DNA of 62,972 nt, taken from the NCBI RefSeq assembly GCF_002087335.1, contig NZ_MWVJ01000116.1:1-62972 (forward strand). Direction: 5' to 3'. The stretch comes from Pseudophaeobacter leonis (lineage in GTDB: Bacteria > Pseudomonadota > Alphaproteobacteria > Rhodobacterales > Rhodobacteraceae). Below the pieces are notes generated by a model. That model ran no database searches. It was not told where the DNA came from and saw only the letters and a program-made list of their open reading frames with translations. Of the stretch, positions 29,773-39,925 are shown in pieces. Position 1 is the stretch's first letter. The number at the start of each line of letters is the position of its first letter. Made by a program: the position numbers and the translations under genes.

Positions 29773-32076
29773 ATGGCTGCTAATTTTGACAACCCGTATT
29801 CGGCCAATCTGGTTGGCCTTTGGGATTTTCGTGACGGACAGTTGAACGATGATACGGGGCTGGACGACGGAATTGCTCAGGACGGCGTCCCAACAGGTGG
29901 GATGACCTTTGCCGGCGGCTGGATGCTGAGCAATGGCTCCACCAGCCAGTTTGCTGTGCCAGGGGACAACGACGACCCCTTTGACCTGTCGACAGGGTCG
30001 CTCATCACATCCTTCCGGTCCAACGCGCGTCCCGGTGACGGCGAACAAACGGTCGTGAGCCGCGGGCTTGCCACCGAAGGCGATGCCGATGGTGAGAGTT
30101 TTGTGGTGCGGGTGACCGATACCGGTGGTGTGCACCTGAGCCATGCCGATGGCGGCAACACAGTGGATCTGGAAACGCCCTCTGGCTTTTTCGATTTGGG
30201 AGACGTGGTCACAGTCACCTATGGCTGGAGCCCCGAGGGCGTCTCCATGGTGGTGGAAAACGTCACTCAGGGAACCAGCGTCACGACCAGTGACGGCACC
30301 GACGGGATGACCCTGGATGTGGCTGCTGGTGGCGAAGACAGCTTTGTCATTGCTGCCAATGGCGATGGCGGTGAAAGCTTCAACGGAGCGATCGACTTTG
30401 TTGCCGTGCTGGATGACAACGTTATTGATCCTGTTGGAGGGTTGAACGGTCTTGTCGAGGGCGGTGCCGGCGATGATTTGATCGACATCGACTATACTGG
30501 CGACCCTGAAGGCGACCGTATCGACAACGAGGATGCCATTAACCCCGCTGACGGCCCGAACGACGATACAGTCGAGGCCGGAGACGGAAACGACACGGTA
30601 CTGGCTGGCCTAGGCAATGACACTGTCTACGGTGGCGACGGCTCCGACAGTGTAGAAGGTGGGACTGGCGATGATATCATTGACACCTCTTCCGGAGATC
30701 CGCTGCCTTTGCCGGACCGTGGATTTGATGGCTATACCGGCACCACGCCAAACATCCCGTTTGTCCCGGCAGACGCTGACCCCTTCAATGACCGCGACAC
30801 AGTGCATGGCGGTGATGGCGACGATCTCATTCTCACCGGCGATGACAATGACCTGATTACCGGTGGTACAGGTGAGGATACGATTCTGGCCGGCATTGAC
30901 GATGATACTGTCGATGGTGGTGCGGATGATGACATTATCACCGGTGGCGAAGGCTCTGACCTTTTGCAGGGCGGCAGCGGCAACGACACCCTCTATGGTG
31001 GTCTGGACCCGGCCTTTCCGGATGGGCTCAACATCACCGATGACGGCGCCGACGGACGGCCCGTTGATCCTGATCCCACCAATGGCATGGACACCATCGA
31101 CGGCGGCGCCGGTGATGATTTGATCTATGGTCAGGATGACGACGACGTCCTCTCTGGCGGCGAAGGCGACGACACGATCGACGCGGGTATCGACGACGAC
31201 GAGGTCACCGGCGGCATCGGCAATGACGTGATCACTGGCGGCCATGGTGCCGATACGCTGAGCGGCGGCGCCGACCGGGATCTGTTCATCGGCGGCAGCG
31301 ATGGCGACGTGGTTGACGGTGGATCCACCGGCGATGATTTCGACACACTGGATCTGACCGGGATGAATTTTGAGATCGCCTCTCAGACGGCGGATCCCGA
31401 TGGCAACAGCTATTCCGGTAGCATCAACCTGCTGGACGGATCTGACTCGGTGATTGGCACCATGTCCTACAGCGAGATCGAGCGGATCATTCCCTGCTTT
31501 ACGCCAGGGACGCTGATTGCCACGCCCGAAGGCGAGCGCCGGGTCGAAGATCTGGCGGTCGGCGACCGCATCATCACCCGTGACAACGGTATCCAGGCCA
31601 TTCGCTGGCTGGGCAGCCGCAGCCTTGCGGCAGCGGAACTGAAGGCGGCAGAGCATTTGCAGCCGATCCTGATCAGCGAAGGTGCCCTTGGCAATGGGCT
31701 GCCCGAGCGGGACATGATGGTCAGCCCCAACCACCGGGTGCTGGTCGCCAATGACAAAACCGCGCTGTATTTTGAGGACCGTGAGGTTCTGGTCGCAGCC
31801 AAACATCTGACCGGTCTTGCGGGTGTTGATGCGGTGGAGACCAGCTCGGTCACCTATATCCACTTTATGTTCGACCAACACGAGGTCGTGCTGTCGGATG
31901 GGGCCTGGACTGAAAGCTTCCAGCCTGGCGACCAAACCCTGCGCGGTCTTGATAATGCGCAGCGCAACGAGATTTTTGAGATCTTCCCGGAGCTGAAGTC
32001 AGCCCAGGGTCTGGAATCTTACAGCTCGGCACGCCGGTCGCTGAAACGTCACGAGGCCCGCCTGCTGATGCATTAA
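29773..32076 (+). CDS. Large RTX-type calcium-binding protein with C-terminal Hint domain
   Basis: A 767-residue acidic protein, probably secreted by a type I system. Residues about 1-215 look like a LamG/concanavalin-type domain (NLVGLWDFRDG). From about 230 to 540 there are many RTX nonapeptides of the GGxGxDxUx form (GGAGDD, GGEGSD, GGSGND). The last 200 residues begin CFTPGTLIATPEGERRVEDL, a Hint (hedgehog/intein) domain, whose first cysteine can catalyse self-cleavage. ATG 29773 has a strong site (GAGGAGAACGAG); an earlier TTG in frame is unlikely. Common in Roseobacter genomes; function unknown. Confidence 0.88.
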   Translation: MAANFDNPYSANLVGLWDFRDGQLNDDTGLDDGIAQDGVPTGGMTFAGGWMLSNGSTSQFAVPGDNDDPFDLSTGSLITSFRSNARPGDGEQTVVSRGLATEGDADGESFVVRVTDTGGVHLSHADGGNTVDLETPSGFFDLGDVVTVTYGWSPEGVSMVVENVTQGTSVTTSDGTDGMTLDVAAGGEDSFVIAANGDGGESFNGAIDFVAVLDDNVIDPVGGLNGLVEGGAGDDLIDIDYTGDPEGDRIDNEDAINPADGPNDDTVEAGDGNDTVLAGLGNDTVYGGDGSDSVEGGTGDDIIDTSSGDPLPLPDRGFDGYTGTTPNIPFVPADADPFNDRDTVHGGDGDDLILTGDDNDLITGGTGEDTILAGIDDDTVDGGADDDIITGGEGSDLLQGGSGNDTLYGGLDPAFPDGLNITDDGADGRPVDPDPTNGMDTIDGGAGDDLIYGQDDDDVLSGGEGDDTIDAGIDDDEVTGGIGNDVITGGHGADTLSGGADRDLFIGGSDGDVVDGGSTGDDFDTLDLTGMNFEIASQTADPDGNSYSGSINLLDGSDSVIGTMSYSEIERIIPCFTPGTLIATPEGERRVEDLAVGDRIITRDNGIQAIRWLGSRSLAAAELKAAEHLQPILISEGALGNGLPERDMMVSPNHRVLVANDKTALYFEDREVLVAAKHLTGLAGVDAVETSSVTYIHFMFDQHEVVLSDGAWTESFQPGDQTLRGLDNAQRNEIFEIFPELKSAQGLESYSSARRSLKRHEARLLMH

Positions 32077-32146
32077 ACCCGCATCGGGTTTATGGCTTGG
32101 CCGGGGCGCGTTGGGTCTTGGCCACCACAGCGAAACAAAGAAAACG

Positions 32147-32175
32147 TGGCGGGGCCGAAAGGCGCCGCCATTTTT
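32147..32175 (+). terminator. Rho-independent terminator with GAAA loop
   Basis: TGGCGGGGCC and GGCGCCGCCA form a ten-pair stem with one mismatch around a GAAA tetraloop, followed by five T. It lies 70 bases past the RTX/Hint stop. A shorter stem (AAACCCG/CGGGTTT) overlaps the stop codon itself. Confidence 0.75.
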
Positions 32176-32468
32176 GTGCGGCGCGGGGTGGTTTTGTTAG
32201 CGCTGGGCGATTTTTTCAGGCGCAGGGCCAGTCTACGGGCCAGTCTCAGGGCTGGTCCCCAGGTTAGTCTCCCAGTGTTTGTGTCCAAATCTGCCATCAA
32301 TTTCTCTGGCGCAGGACCTTCTATGCTGCAGCCAGCGCCACTGCAGCAAAGCGCAGCAAAGTTGCATTTTCAAACTCAGTTTCCCGCCTCTGTGGCCACC
32401 ACACTTGCGGCAACCACAATCTACTGGCTAACTGTACAGAGTTTTATTGAAGTTTTCAGAGGTCAGAA

Positions 32469-33732
32469 ATGCGTTGCTCAGCTTTTATCTCGCTTTTCAG
32501 CACCTTGGTCTCCCCTTCTATCATCGGCAGCCGTTGGCCAGACAGAGCTAGACCTTTGGTACCACGGAGCGAGCAATCGTGCGGAACGGACTGAGATTGA
32601 GCGCATTGTCTCAGAGTTCAACAAGAGCCAACCTGACTGGCGCGTTGTCACCCAGAGCTTTTTTGAACAAGGCTATAACAGTTCGGTTGTCGCCTCGGCT
32701 GCACGCGGGCACCTGCCCGATATTGTAGATGTAGACCTGCCCGTGCTGCCGAATTGGGTATGGTTGGGATATCTTCAGCCGCTGCCAGTCAACGCCTCTG
32801 CGATCAAAGACTTCCTCCCATCCACTGTGGGTGTCTGGCAGGACGAACTCTACAGCCTTGGTTTGTGGGAAGCCGCGATAGCGCTGATTGCGCGGCGGTC
32901 TGTTTTGGAGCGTCACGGACTTCGCATACCCTCGCACAGCGCCCCCTGGACGTTTCAAGAATTTGACGAGGTTCTGATCTCGCTGCAGGCCTCTGGCGAA
33001 TACCCGCATCCGCTGGATCTTGGGCTTGTGCAACGCGGCGAGTGGTACGCCTATGCATTTGGCGCCTTTCTGAACAGTTTTGGTGGCGACCTGATGGATC
33101 GGCAGAGCTACCTCACGGCGCAGGGGGCCTTAAACGGGGCGGCGGGTCTGGCATTTTGCCATTGGTGGCGCTCACTGTTTGAACGCGACCTCGTTGCGGG
33201 GCTGGAGCAGTCAGAGGCAGACCGCGATACCGGCTTCCTCGCTGGACGGTACGCCCTGCGTCTGTCAGGCAATTGGGATGCGCTTGAGATCCTGCAAAAT
33301 TTCGGTGACGATATGCTGATCCTGCCGCCGCCAGATATGGGCGAAGGCCCGGTCATTGGGGCGGGAAGCTGGCAATTTGCTGTGTCGTCCTACTCTGATC
33401 ACCCTGAAGGCGCCGCTGCCTTTATCAAATTTGCAGCGCAGTCCCGACACCTGATCGCCCTTTCAGATGCGCTTGGCATTATTCCCCCAACGGCAGACGC
33501 GGCTGAAAAATCCCGCTCCTACGGATCTGAGGGTCTACTTGCGCCATTTTACGATCTGGCGCGTGACTACGGCCGTATTCGTCCGCAATCACCTGGCTAT
33601 GTGGTCGCAGCCAAAGTGTTCGAACGCGCATTGGTGGATATCGCGCTGGGGGCCGATGTCAAAGAAACTCTGGATGCAGCAGCGACAGACATCGACGCAG
33701 ATATTGCGCGCAACAAGGGGTACCGAAATTGA
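32469..33732 (+). pseudogene. Extracellular solute-binding protein, family 1, frameshift in signal peptide
   Basis: Periplasmic binding protein of the sugar-binding (MalE/UgpB-like) family, about 420 residues: LDLWYHGASNRAERTEIERIVSEFNKSQPDWRV opens the mature part. The ATG at 32469 follows a good ribosome site (GAGGTCAG) and starts a hydrophobic signal peptide (MRCSAFISLFSTLV), but the mature part is in the next frame. At 32512-32515 a CCCC run seems one base too long; correcting it gives a continuous signal peptide ending SSAA. The stop overlaps the start of a hybrid histidine kinase by one base. No ABC permease genes are near, so the protein may serve signalling rather than import. Confidence 0.8.
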
Positions 33733-35837
33733 TGACCCGAAATTGCAAGAGATCTACACACCGGTTTTGGGCCTTTTGGGGCGCTGTTATGTCTTTCTGC
33801 GCGCTGCAATTCAGTGCAGCTTGCCCTGTCGGGGCAGATACGCTTCGCGTCGCCCAATATGAAAACCCGCCGACGATTTTTCGCAATAAGGACAATGTTC
33901 CATCAGGGTTCTGGCCTGAAATGACCGAAGCGGTGCTCGGAAATCTAGAGTATGATATTGAATACGTGGATTGCCTTTGGGCGGTCTGCCTCGAGATGCT
34001 TGAAGCCGGCGAGATAGATCTCATGCCGGATATCGCCTATACGGCGGAACGGGCCGGAAAGTTTCAGTTCGTCGAACAACCCTTGCTGTATAGCTGGTTC
34101 GCGATCGTTGTTGCGGCAAATGTCTCTTTTGAAACCCTGGACGACTTTGAGGGCAAGCGGATCGCCGTTCTGGCCAACAGCATTCAGGAACAGGGTATCA
34201 CCGAACATCTGCGCCGGCAGGAGCAGCAGGCGCATCTGGTTTGGGCGTCCTCAATGGAAGGGGTGCTGGAGGCGGTTTCGCAAGGCGATGCTGACATAGG
34301 AATCGTCAACAGATTCATTGCCGCATCGGACACGCGCGATGAGAAAACAACCTATCTCGCGCAAATCCCGTTTGGCACCTACTCTTTGCACTTTGCGGCC
34401 TCGCCGGACATGGAGCTTGGTGTGGTGGATGCGATCAATCTGGAGGTGTTTCACCAACAGACGACCTTTCGCTCGGCCTTTCAACATGCGTCCCAGCGCT
34501 GGGCAACAATTGTGCCGCTGCCGCTGCCCTTTTGGGTTTTGGCGATGCTGGCGACAGCTCTGGCGTTTCTTGTTCTGGCAGGCGTATTCCTGTTTACCCT
34601 GCGGCGCCTCGTTGCCCGGCGGACGCGCAGCCTGGCCGTGGCTGTTGCTGATCTCGAGCATCAAATCGTCCGCAAGCAGGCCGAGGCCTACGCTGTAGAA
34701 GCGCAGAAGATGGATGCATTGGGGCGGATGGTCGGCGGTGTCGCGCATGACTTCAACAATTTGCTGGCTGTCATAATGGGCAATTTGGAATTGATGCCGG
34801 ACAAATGTGATACAGATCCGGATTTTGCCGAGTTCCGCTCGGGCGCGATCAGGGCGACCAAACGCGGTGCCACGCTTGTGCGTGATCTGCTGTCCTTTGG
34901 CCGTCGCGCATCCCTGAGCCCACAGCTGATCGAGCCAATGGATGTTTTGCAAAACGTACACAAGATGATCGCAAGGGTCTTTCCGGCCAATATCACCCTT
35001 CGGGTTCCAGAGGCACCAGAGACCTGGATGGTCAAATTGGACCGCGGCCAACTGGAAAACGCTTTGTTGAATCTCGCCTTGAATGCAAAGGACGCCATGC
35101 CGCAGGGCGGCACGCTGACGATTTCATGTGCAAATGTCACCAGCCCGGGCACCGGGCCTGAAATTACTGAGCAAAAGCAGGTCCGCATCACAATCAGCGA
35201 CACTGGTGTCGGCATGACCGAAGAGACCCGCGCAAAGGTGTGCGAGCCTTTTTTCACCACAAAAGAAGTCGGCAAGGGCTCTGGGATGGGGCTCGCGATG
35301 GTGCACGGCTTTGTCAAGCAGTCCAGCGGAGATCTTACGATCACCAGCGCGCCTGATGCGGGCACGACGATAGAATTGACGTTTCCGGCAGCGCAGGACG
35401 CAAGCCTGCAGGCAATAGCATCCGATACCGCCACCCCGCCGAAACTTGGTCGCGGGAAAATTCTGCTGATAGAGGACAATGAGATGTTGCTTCCGACGCT
35501 GTCTCGTCAGATTAAAACTCTTGGATACGATGTCGTTACCGCAACCTCCGGGCAAGAGGCGCTAAGCCATCTCGCCCGCGATCAGACCTTCGATCTGGTT
35601 ATCAGCGATGTTGTAATGCCTGGCCCCATCCAGGGCACGGATGTTGCCAGAGCCGTCGATGCCCTGGACAGCAATATACCCGTTTTGCTGATTACAGGCT
35701 ATGCAGGAGACGCTTTGGAAGATCTGGCAACATCCGGAAAATACAACGTCTTAACAAAACCTGTGTCGCAAAATGATCTCTCTGTCGCGATTCACCGCAC
35801 GATTAGGGACGCCCAAGCAGCAGATACCGCCCCTTGA
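33732..35837 (+). CDS. BvgS-like hybrid histidine kinase with SBP_bac_3 sensor
   Basis: A 701-residue two-component protein. A signal-like N-terminus precedes a periplasmic family-3 solute-binding domain (about residues 38-265; LRVAQYENPPTIF, DLMPDIAYTAERA), a TM helix (about 275-300), HisKA with the phospho-His in GGVAHDFNNLLAVIMGN, HATPase (LNLALNAKDAM, SDTGVGM, GSGMGLAM), and a receiver with Asp in LVISDVVMPG. Its ATG overlaps the stop of the solute-binding gene (TGATG), so ligand protein and kinase are co-translated. The catalytic core closely resembles that of the kinase at 17710-20259, suggesting paralogues. No separate response regulator is adjacent. Confidence 0.92.
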   Translation: MTRNCKRSTHRFWAFWGAVMSFCALQFSAACPVGADTLRVAQYENPPTIFRNKDNVPSGFWPEMTEAVLGNLEYDIEYVDCLWAVCLEMLEAGEIDLMPDIAYTAERAGKFQFVEQPLLYSWFAIVVAANVSFETLDDFEGKRIAVLANSIQEQGITEHLRRQEQQAHLVWASSMEGVLEAVSQGDADIGIVNRFIAASDTRDEKTTYLAQIPFGTYSLHFAASPDMELGVVDAINLEVFHQQTTFRSAFQHASQRWATIVPLPLPFWVLAMLATALAFLVLAGVFLFTLRRLVARRTRSLAVAVADLEHQIVRKQAEAYAVEAQKMDALGRMVGGVAHDFNNLLAVIMGNLELMPDKCDTDPDFAEFRSGAIRATKRGATLVRDLLSFGRRASLSPQLIEPMDVLQNVHKMIARVFPANITLRVPEAPETWMVKLDRGQLENALLNLALNAKDAMPQGGTLTISCANVTSPGTGPEITEQKQVRITISDTGVGMTEETRAKVCEPFFTTKEVGKGSGMGLAMVHGFVKQSSGDLTITSAPDAGTTIELTFPAAQDASLQAIASDTATPPKLGRGKILLIEDNEMLLPTLSRQIKTLGYDVVTATSGQEALSHLARDQTFDLVISDVVMPGPIQGTDVARAVDALDSNIPVLLITGYAGDALEDLATSGKYNVLTKPVSQNDLSVAIHRTIRDAQAADTAP

Positions 35838-35843
35838 CGACCC

Positions 35844-36218
35844 AACAACACCCCGGAGCATGTCAACAATCACAGCATGTTCAGCACAGAGTAGTTGCAT
35901 GACAGCTGTCAGCAATCGGTTTTTTTCGGCTGATCTGGTTTGCCCCCCTGAATAGCCCCCATTCCAGATCGCCACCATCTCGGTTCGGATGGATGCGCCC
36001 TCTGGCCCCGTTTCAGGCATACGAGTATCGGTGATCTGACCCTCTGGATTCACTTCGAACACCGCATTGGCAAATGACGCACCAGGCTGTGACACCATAC
36101 CATGCAAATCAGTCAATATGATACGCTGAGATCCATCAGTACGGTTGACCTGTCCGACGCGCAACATGTCAGTTAAAAACCAGCGCAGGACTTGCCCCTC
36201 CTGGCCACTACCCGCCAT
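35844..36218 (-). CDS. Possible hypothetical protein or gene remnant
   Basis: An open minus-strand frame begins at 36218 and runs past the kinase stop to 35751. The middle (LRVGQVNRTDGSQRIILTDLHGMVSQPG...) reads like a real protein of about 80 residues, but the C-terminal part overlaps the kinase gene and is unconvincing. No family recognised. It may be the remnant of a longer gene. Confidence 0.25.
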
Positions 36219-36500
36219 AGCAAATTAATAAAGAAAGTTAGGGCAACGCGCAGCTCCACAGCCTCAAGCCCCGCCCGTTTCAACTGCTCCGCCACAGTGA
36301 TCTTTGACCGTTCCGCGTTAAACAGACCAGGGCACAAGCAGGCGCTGGTGAACACAAGCGCGGCGCGCGCCCATACGCAGGCGCTCGCCCTGTGTTTTCC
36401 GTCGCGCAGATCGACAAACTGTATGCCGTTTCAAGCGACAGTCAGAGTGGGGATCAAAATGCGCTACAAGGCGAATTATTCAATGTTTTCGGGGAAATAC

Positions 36501-36574
36501 TGGAGCGGGCGGCGGGAATCGAACCCGCGTCATTAGCTTGGAAGGCTAAGGTCTTACCATTACACAACGCCCGC
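36501..36574 (-). tRNA. tRNA-Gly (anticodon TCC)
   Basis: Read on the minus strand it starts GCGGGCG, pairs with CGCCCGC, and ends T-CCA (encoded CCA). The anticodon loop CTTCCAA gives TCC (Gly, GGA). The T-loop GGTTCGATTCC is standard. Confidence 0.97.
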
Positions 36575-37081
36575 TCAACAGGTACATCTCATATTTGATA
36601 GCCATAGGGGCGTCAAGGCATGTAACGGGCGCTTCAGGTGAAATCTGGAGCTTTTTGCACATCACGCTTGAGGGGGTTCCCAGGCGTGAGGTAGCGCTTG
36701 GGGCCACCTGCCCGCCCGCTTCAGAAAAGGCCTGCAATGATCTGGATTCTGGCCTAGGTTTGAAGGGGCTTAACCAGGATTTCCCTGTGGAAAAATGTAG
36801 TTTTCGCAATTTTGTGGGCACCTTAGCCGTTCCAAAACCTGTGGCGCGACGGAGGAAGCAGAGCCATGTTGCTGGATCAGCAAGCCTGAATAGGGCGCGC
36901 CAGAGACGCGGGGATCAGACAGAGGGTGCAACGGCATATCAGCTTTGTTCAAAACCGGCTAAATTGGCTTCCACGCCCATCGCCGCCCCAGTATACACCC
37001 AAAGCATACCCACCAAAGCCTGCCCCAAAAGCGTGCCTTCCAGACCGGCGCTCTCAATCCAGAAAAGAAGTTACCCAGCCT
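36575..37081. other. Gene-free stretch before the CbiX-like gene
   Basis: 507 bases. An open frame extends the CbiX-like gene leftwards but its sequence is Pro/Arg-rich and looks non-coding. I searched for a cobalamin riboswitch and found no convincing B12 box. Probably promoter region. Confidence 0.4.
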
Positions 37082-37789
37082 ATGCGCTCCGCCTCAAAAA
37101 TCGTCGTTTTGACCGCCCATGGCCAACCCTCTGATCCCGAAGCCCCGGAACACTCTCTGGCGGCATGGGCACAACAGGTCGCGGGCTTCCTGCCAGACTG
37201 GGAGCTGCGCTCTGCGACACTGGCAACCCGGGATCGTCTAGAACAAGTGATGGCGGATGGCGCCCTCGTCTATCCGTTCTTCATGGCCAGCGGCTGGTTT
37301 ACATCGCAGGTGCTGCCCCAGAGGCTGGGCGCGTTCCGGCATCGTATCCTCCCTCCCTTTGGTCAGGATCCACATCTGCCGCAGCTCACCAGTGAGATAT
37401 TGCGCCATGAGATCAAGGCACAGGCAACAACAGCGGGGGCCGTGGCCAAGCCCGCGATACTCTTGGCGGCCCATGGGTCAGCACGCGGCCCAAAGGCCGC
37501 AGAGGCCACCGAGACCTTTGCCGCAGCCCTACGCCCGCTGATGCCAGACTGCGCCATATCAACCGGCTATGTGGAGCAATCTCCCACCATTGCCGAGGCG
37601 GCGGTAAAAATGCCCCAAGGCAGCCTCTGCCTGCCGTTCTTTGCCCAGTCCGGAGATCACGTGAAAGAGGACATTCCCGCAGCTCTTTTGGAGGCTGATT
37701 TTGGTGGAGGAACCCTGCCCGCCCTTGGAACCTTTCCAGCGATTGCACAGCTGATTTCGCAGGCCATCCTGCGCGGCGCGGCGCAATAA
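37082..37789 (+). CDS. CbiX/SirB-like chelatase family protein
   Basis: A 235-residue protein with the sirohydrochlorin cobalto/ferrochelatase fold in two halves: VVLTAHGQPSDPEAPE at the N-terminus and ILLAAHGSARGPKAAEAT in the second half; both contain the HG motif whose His binds metal in CbiX. LCLPFFAQSGDHVKEDIP resembles the second metal-site region. Family members insert Co or Fe into tetrapyrroles for cobalamin or siroheme. No other cobalamin genes are near, so the physiological role is open. ATG 37082 is where the fold begins. Confidence 0.8.
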   Translation: MRSASKIVVLTAHGQPSDPEAPEHSLAAWAQQVAGFLPDWELRSATLATRDRLEQVMADGALVYPFFMASGWFTSQVLPQRLGAFRHRILPPFGQDPHLPQLTSEILRHEIKAQATTAGAVAKPAILLAAHGSARGPKAAEATETFAAALRPLMPDCAISTGYVEQSPTIAEAAVKMPQGSLCLPFFAQSGDHVKEDIPAALLEADFGGGTLPALGTFPAIAQLISQAILRGAAQ

Positions 37790-37910
37790 GGCGACGCGTC
37801 AGCCGCGACAGGCCAGGACCAGCCGCGACAGCGTGCTGGCGGGGTTCGCAATTTTGGTCAAAACCGGGTGTGAAATTTGTCTCTTTTCATATTATCGCGA
37901 TTATCTCCTT

Positions 37911-38249
37911 ATGACAGCGATTGAAGAGATTGACAAAAACTGGCTGCAACGCCACCTGAACGGAATGCGCGGTGCCAAGGCACAGCTATCGCGGGCAACA
38001 GGCATTTCACCGGATAAAATCAGCAAGATTTTGACGGGTACCCGCCTTGTTCAAGCAAGCGAGGCTCCGCGAATTTATAATTTCTTTTATCCAGGAATGA
38101 CTCAATCTGCGTCAGACGCAGATCGAGAGTTGCTAGCACTATGGCATCAACTATCTCCGGCAGAGCGGGATTTCTTGCTAAAATCTGCAAAAGGTCTTCT
38201 CTCGCCTGTCCGGTTGGCTCCAAACCAATCTGGCTCAGAAGAGAAATAG
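37911..38249 (+). CDS. Small XRE-like DNA-binding protein
   Basis: A 112-residue protein with a Cro/C1-type helix-turn-helix at about residues 20-50 (GAKAQLSRATGISPDKISKILTGTRLV) and a C-terminal helical tail (SPAERDFLLKSAKGLL). Start at ATG 37911, since the upstream open part looks non-coding. Phage-repressor-like in form. Target unknown. Confidence 0.75.
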   Translation: MTAIEEIDKNWLQRHLNGMRGAKAQLSRATGISPDKISKILTGTRLVQASEAPRIYNFFYPGMTQSASDADRELLALWHQLSPAERDFLLKSAKGLLSPVRLAPNQSGSEEK

Positions 38250-38465
38250 CTTCTTTTTGGCACATAATTAAGTACGCTCTCAGTCTTTAAACAAGTCCTC
38301 CGGCCCGCCTAGATATCCAGGAACAGCCGGGAAAAATTCAGGACACCACAGGTCGCAATAGAGCGTCCCAAATTGAGGGTGTGGCAATGCAGCACTTTGT
38401 TGACAGGCCCGATCGCAGTCAACTATGACGACACATGCGTTGTAAATAAACACCGGTGAGCCGTT

Positions 38466-39227
38466 ATGATGACCAGGGATATGATCGAACACTGGCGGGA
38501 GCTTATCACAGCGTCCGGTCGCGATCTCGGCCCCCTGTCAAAGGCGCTCGGCAAGGATCGCTCGTACCTTTCAGGGGTGCTGGCAGGTCGCACCAGCGAC
38601 CCAGGTGTCTTCACATCAATGAAGCTTGCGACCGAGCTGGGTATCACCTTTTAAACCCTGATGCGTCGCGATGACACCCTGTCGCTGACCCCCGACCCGA
38701 ACTACCAACTCGAAGTCAACAAACAGGCGTCACGCGTGTTGTCGGATGTGATGCGGGTGGCGCGCCAAAAGCTATATTTTGCAGACGAATTTACAAAAGG
38801 CACGCTTGGTGACAGCTTTGTGCCTCTGCTGTTGCGCTGGTGGCACCAACAGGGTGGCGTCCTTATCGGACACGAACAACTGCAAGAGCACTTTGACATC
38901 ATCCGCAGCCCCGCCATCGCCGACCGCATGGTCGAGCCCTTTGAGGTGGGCGGCAAAAGTCTTGCCGCCCGCAAGCTCGGAACCACAAGCCCGGACGCCC
39001 TGAGAAAACTGGTTGAGACATTTGACGACGCCGCGCGCCTGGCCCTGGTGCAAAGCTACTATGAGGTCTCCACCACGGGAGAGACTGCTCTCTCCTCGCC
39101 GATCGGGGTCAGCATTCCCCTCCCCGAGAAGGTTGCACCGATCGAAGTTGAATATTTTCGACTGCAACTGCCAGTTGCCAGCCCCCGCGGAGACAAGTTT
39201 GTCCTGAGCTACTGCTTCCCAGCCTGA
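38466..39227 (+). pseudogene. XRE-family regulator with PAS-like C-terminal domain, in-frame TAA
   Basis: The first 62 codons encode a helix-turn-helix (LGPLSKALGKDRSYLSGVLAGRT). TAA at 38652-38654 interrupts, and the same frame then continues for 190 codons (LMRRDDTLSL...) as a domain resembling PAS-type folds of bacterial regulators. CAA (Gln) in place of TAA would give a 253-residue protein. A GTG/ATG restart at 38661 could express the second part alone. Similar helix-turn-helix to the gene at 37911, 217 bases upstream. Nonsense mutation or misread base. Confidence 0.65.
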
Positions 39228-39925
39228 CCCGATCCCGCCTGAGGCAAAAGGTATTCAGGGTTCCTGGAATAGAACGACGCCGCATCCAATAAATCAAACC
39301 GCGGGATTGCTACCAAATACTCGTTCGAGCTGCGCGTGGCCGGCGGATGGCTCCATTCCTGTGGTCCGATATATTGCCGGGTAAAGCCATAGCGGCTTGC
39401 CTTTCCGCTCATGACGTCCGGCTGGCGGACAAAGCCGTATATCCATTCGGGATGCCATTTCAAAAAACACAGCGCAAAAAGGAAATGAAAGATAAGCCTC
39501 CAGCACACGCTTCCATTGCGGCTCCCCTTCCGCAAAAACAACTCCCCGAGGTAGACGACTTTTCCAGTGATCTCCCGGCCTGCCACGGTCGAAAACCGTC
39601 CAACAGGGACGGATGATCCGTCACTATACAGACGCATATAGCTAGAGGCCCAATGCTGAGCCAGGCTGTCATCCCCAAGATCAAGGTGACGGGCGGCGAC
39701 CCCTCCAATGTCCTGTCCTCCTTGCCTAAAGATCATTGAGAAGGCATCTGAAGAGCTGAAATCATGCCAATCCGGTGAAATCATCGGGTGATTAGGCGCT
39801 TTTCCGATTTTGGCCATTCGGCCCTCAAACGCCCGCAGATCAGACAGCACCTCCAATTCCAGACCATCGGATTTCAATTTCTTCAAGCAGGCATACGATA
39901 GATCAATTAGGTTCGATTCATGCAA
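39209..39925 (-). CDS. Unknown protein, possible GNAT/acyltransferase-like
   Basis: A 238-residue protein I cannot assign. Features: no signal peptide, a hydrophobic run (about residues 142-160, WRLIFHFLFALCFLKWHPEW) and an aromatic-rich centre. The pattern of a protein using host acyl-homoserine-lactone-synthase-like or GNAT folds is suggested by GDDSLAQHW...YMRLYSDGS and VAIPRFD, but this is weak. It converges with the XRE-PAS gene, overlapping by 19 bases at their 3' ends. Confidence 0.55.
   Translation of the reverse strand: MHESNLIDLSYACLKKLKSDGLELEVLSDLRAFEGRMAKIGKAPNHPMISPDWHDFSSSDAFSMIFRQGGQDIGGVAARHLDLGDDSLAQHWASSYMRLYSDGSSVPVGRFSTVAGREITGKVVYLGELFLRKGSRNGSVCWRLIFHFLFALCFLKWHPEWIYGFVRQPDVMSGKASRYGFTRQYIGPQEWSHPPATRSSNEYLVAIPRFDLLDAASFYSRNPEYLLPQAGSGQAGKQ

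Noticed and set aside
30610..31935. Long minus-strand open frame of about 440 codons opposite the RTX/Hint gene
   Set aside because: It is the antisense of Asp/Gly-rich RTX repeats, which keeps stops rare; no promoter, ribosome site or family likeness.
36575..37081. Cobalamin riboswitch before the CbiX-like gene
   Set aside because: A few bases resemble GCCAC-type elements but the conserved AGCCAGGAGACC and B12-box spacing are missing.
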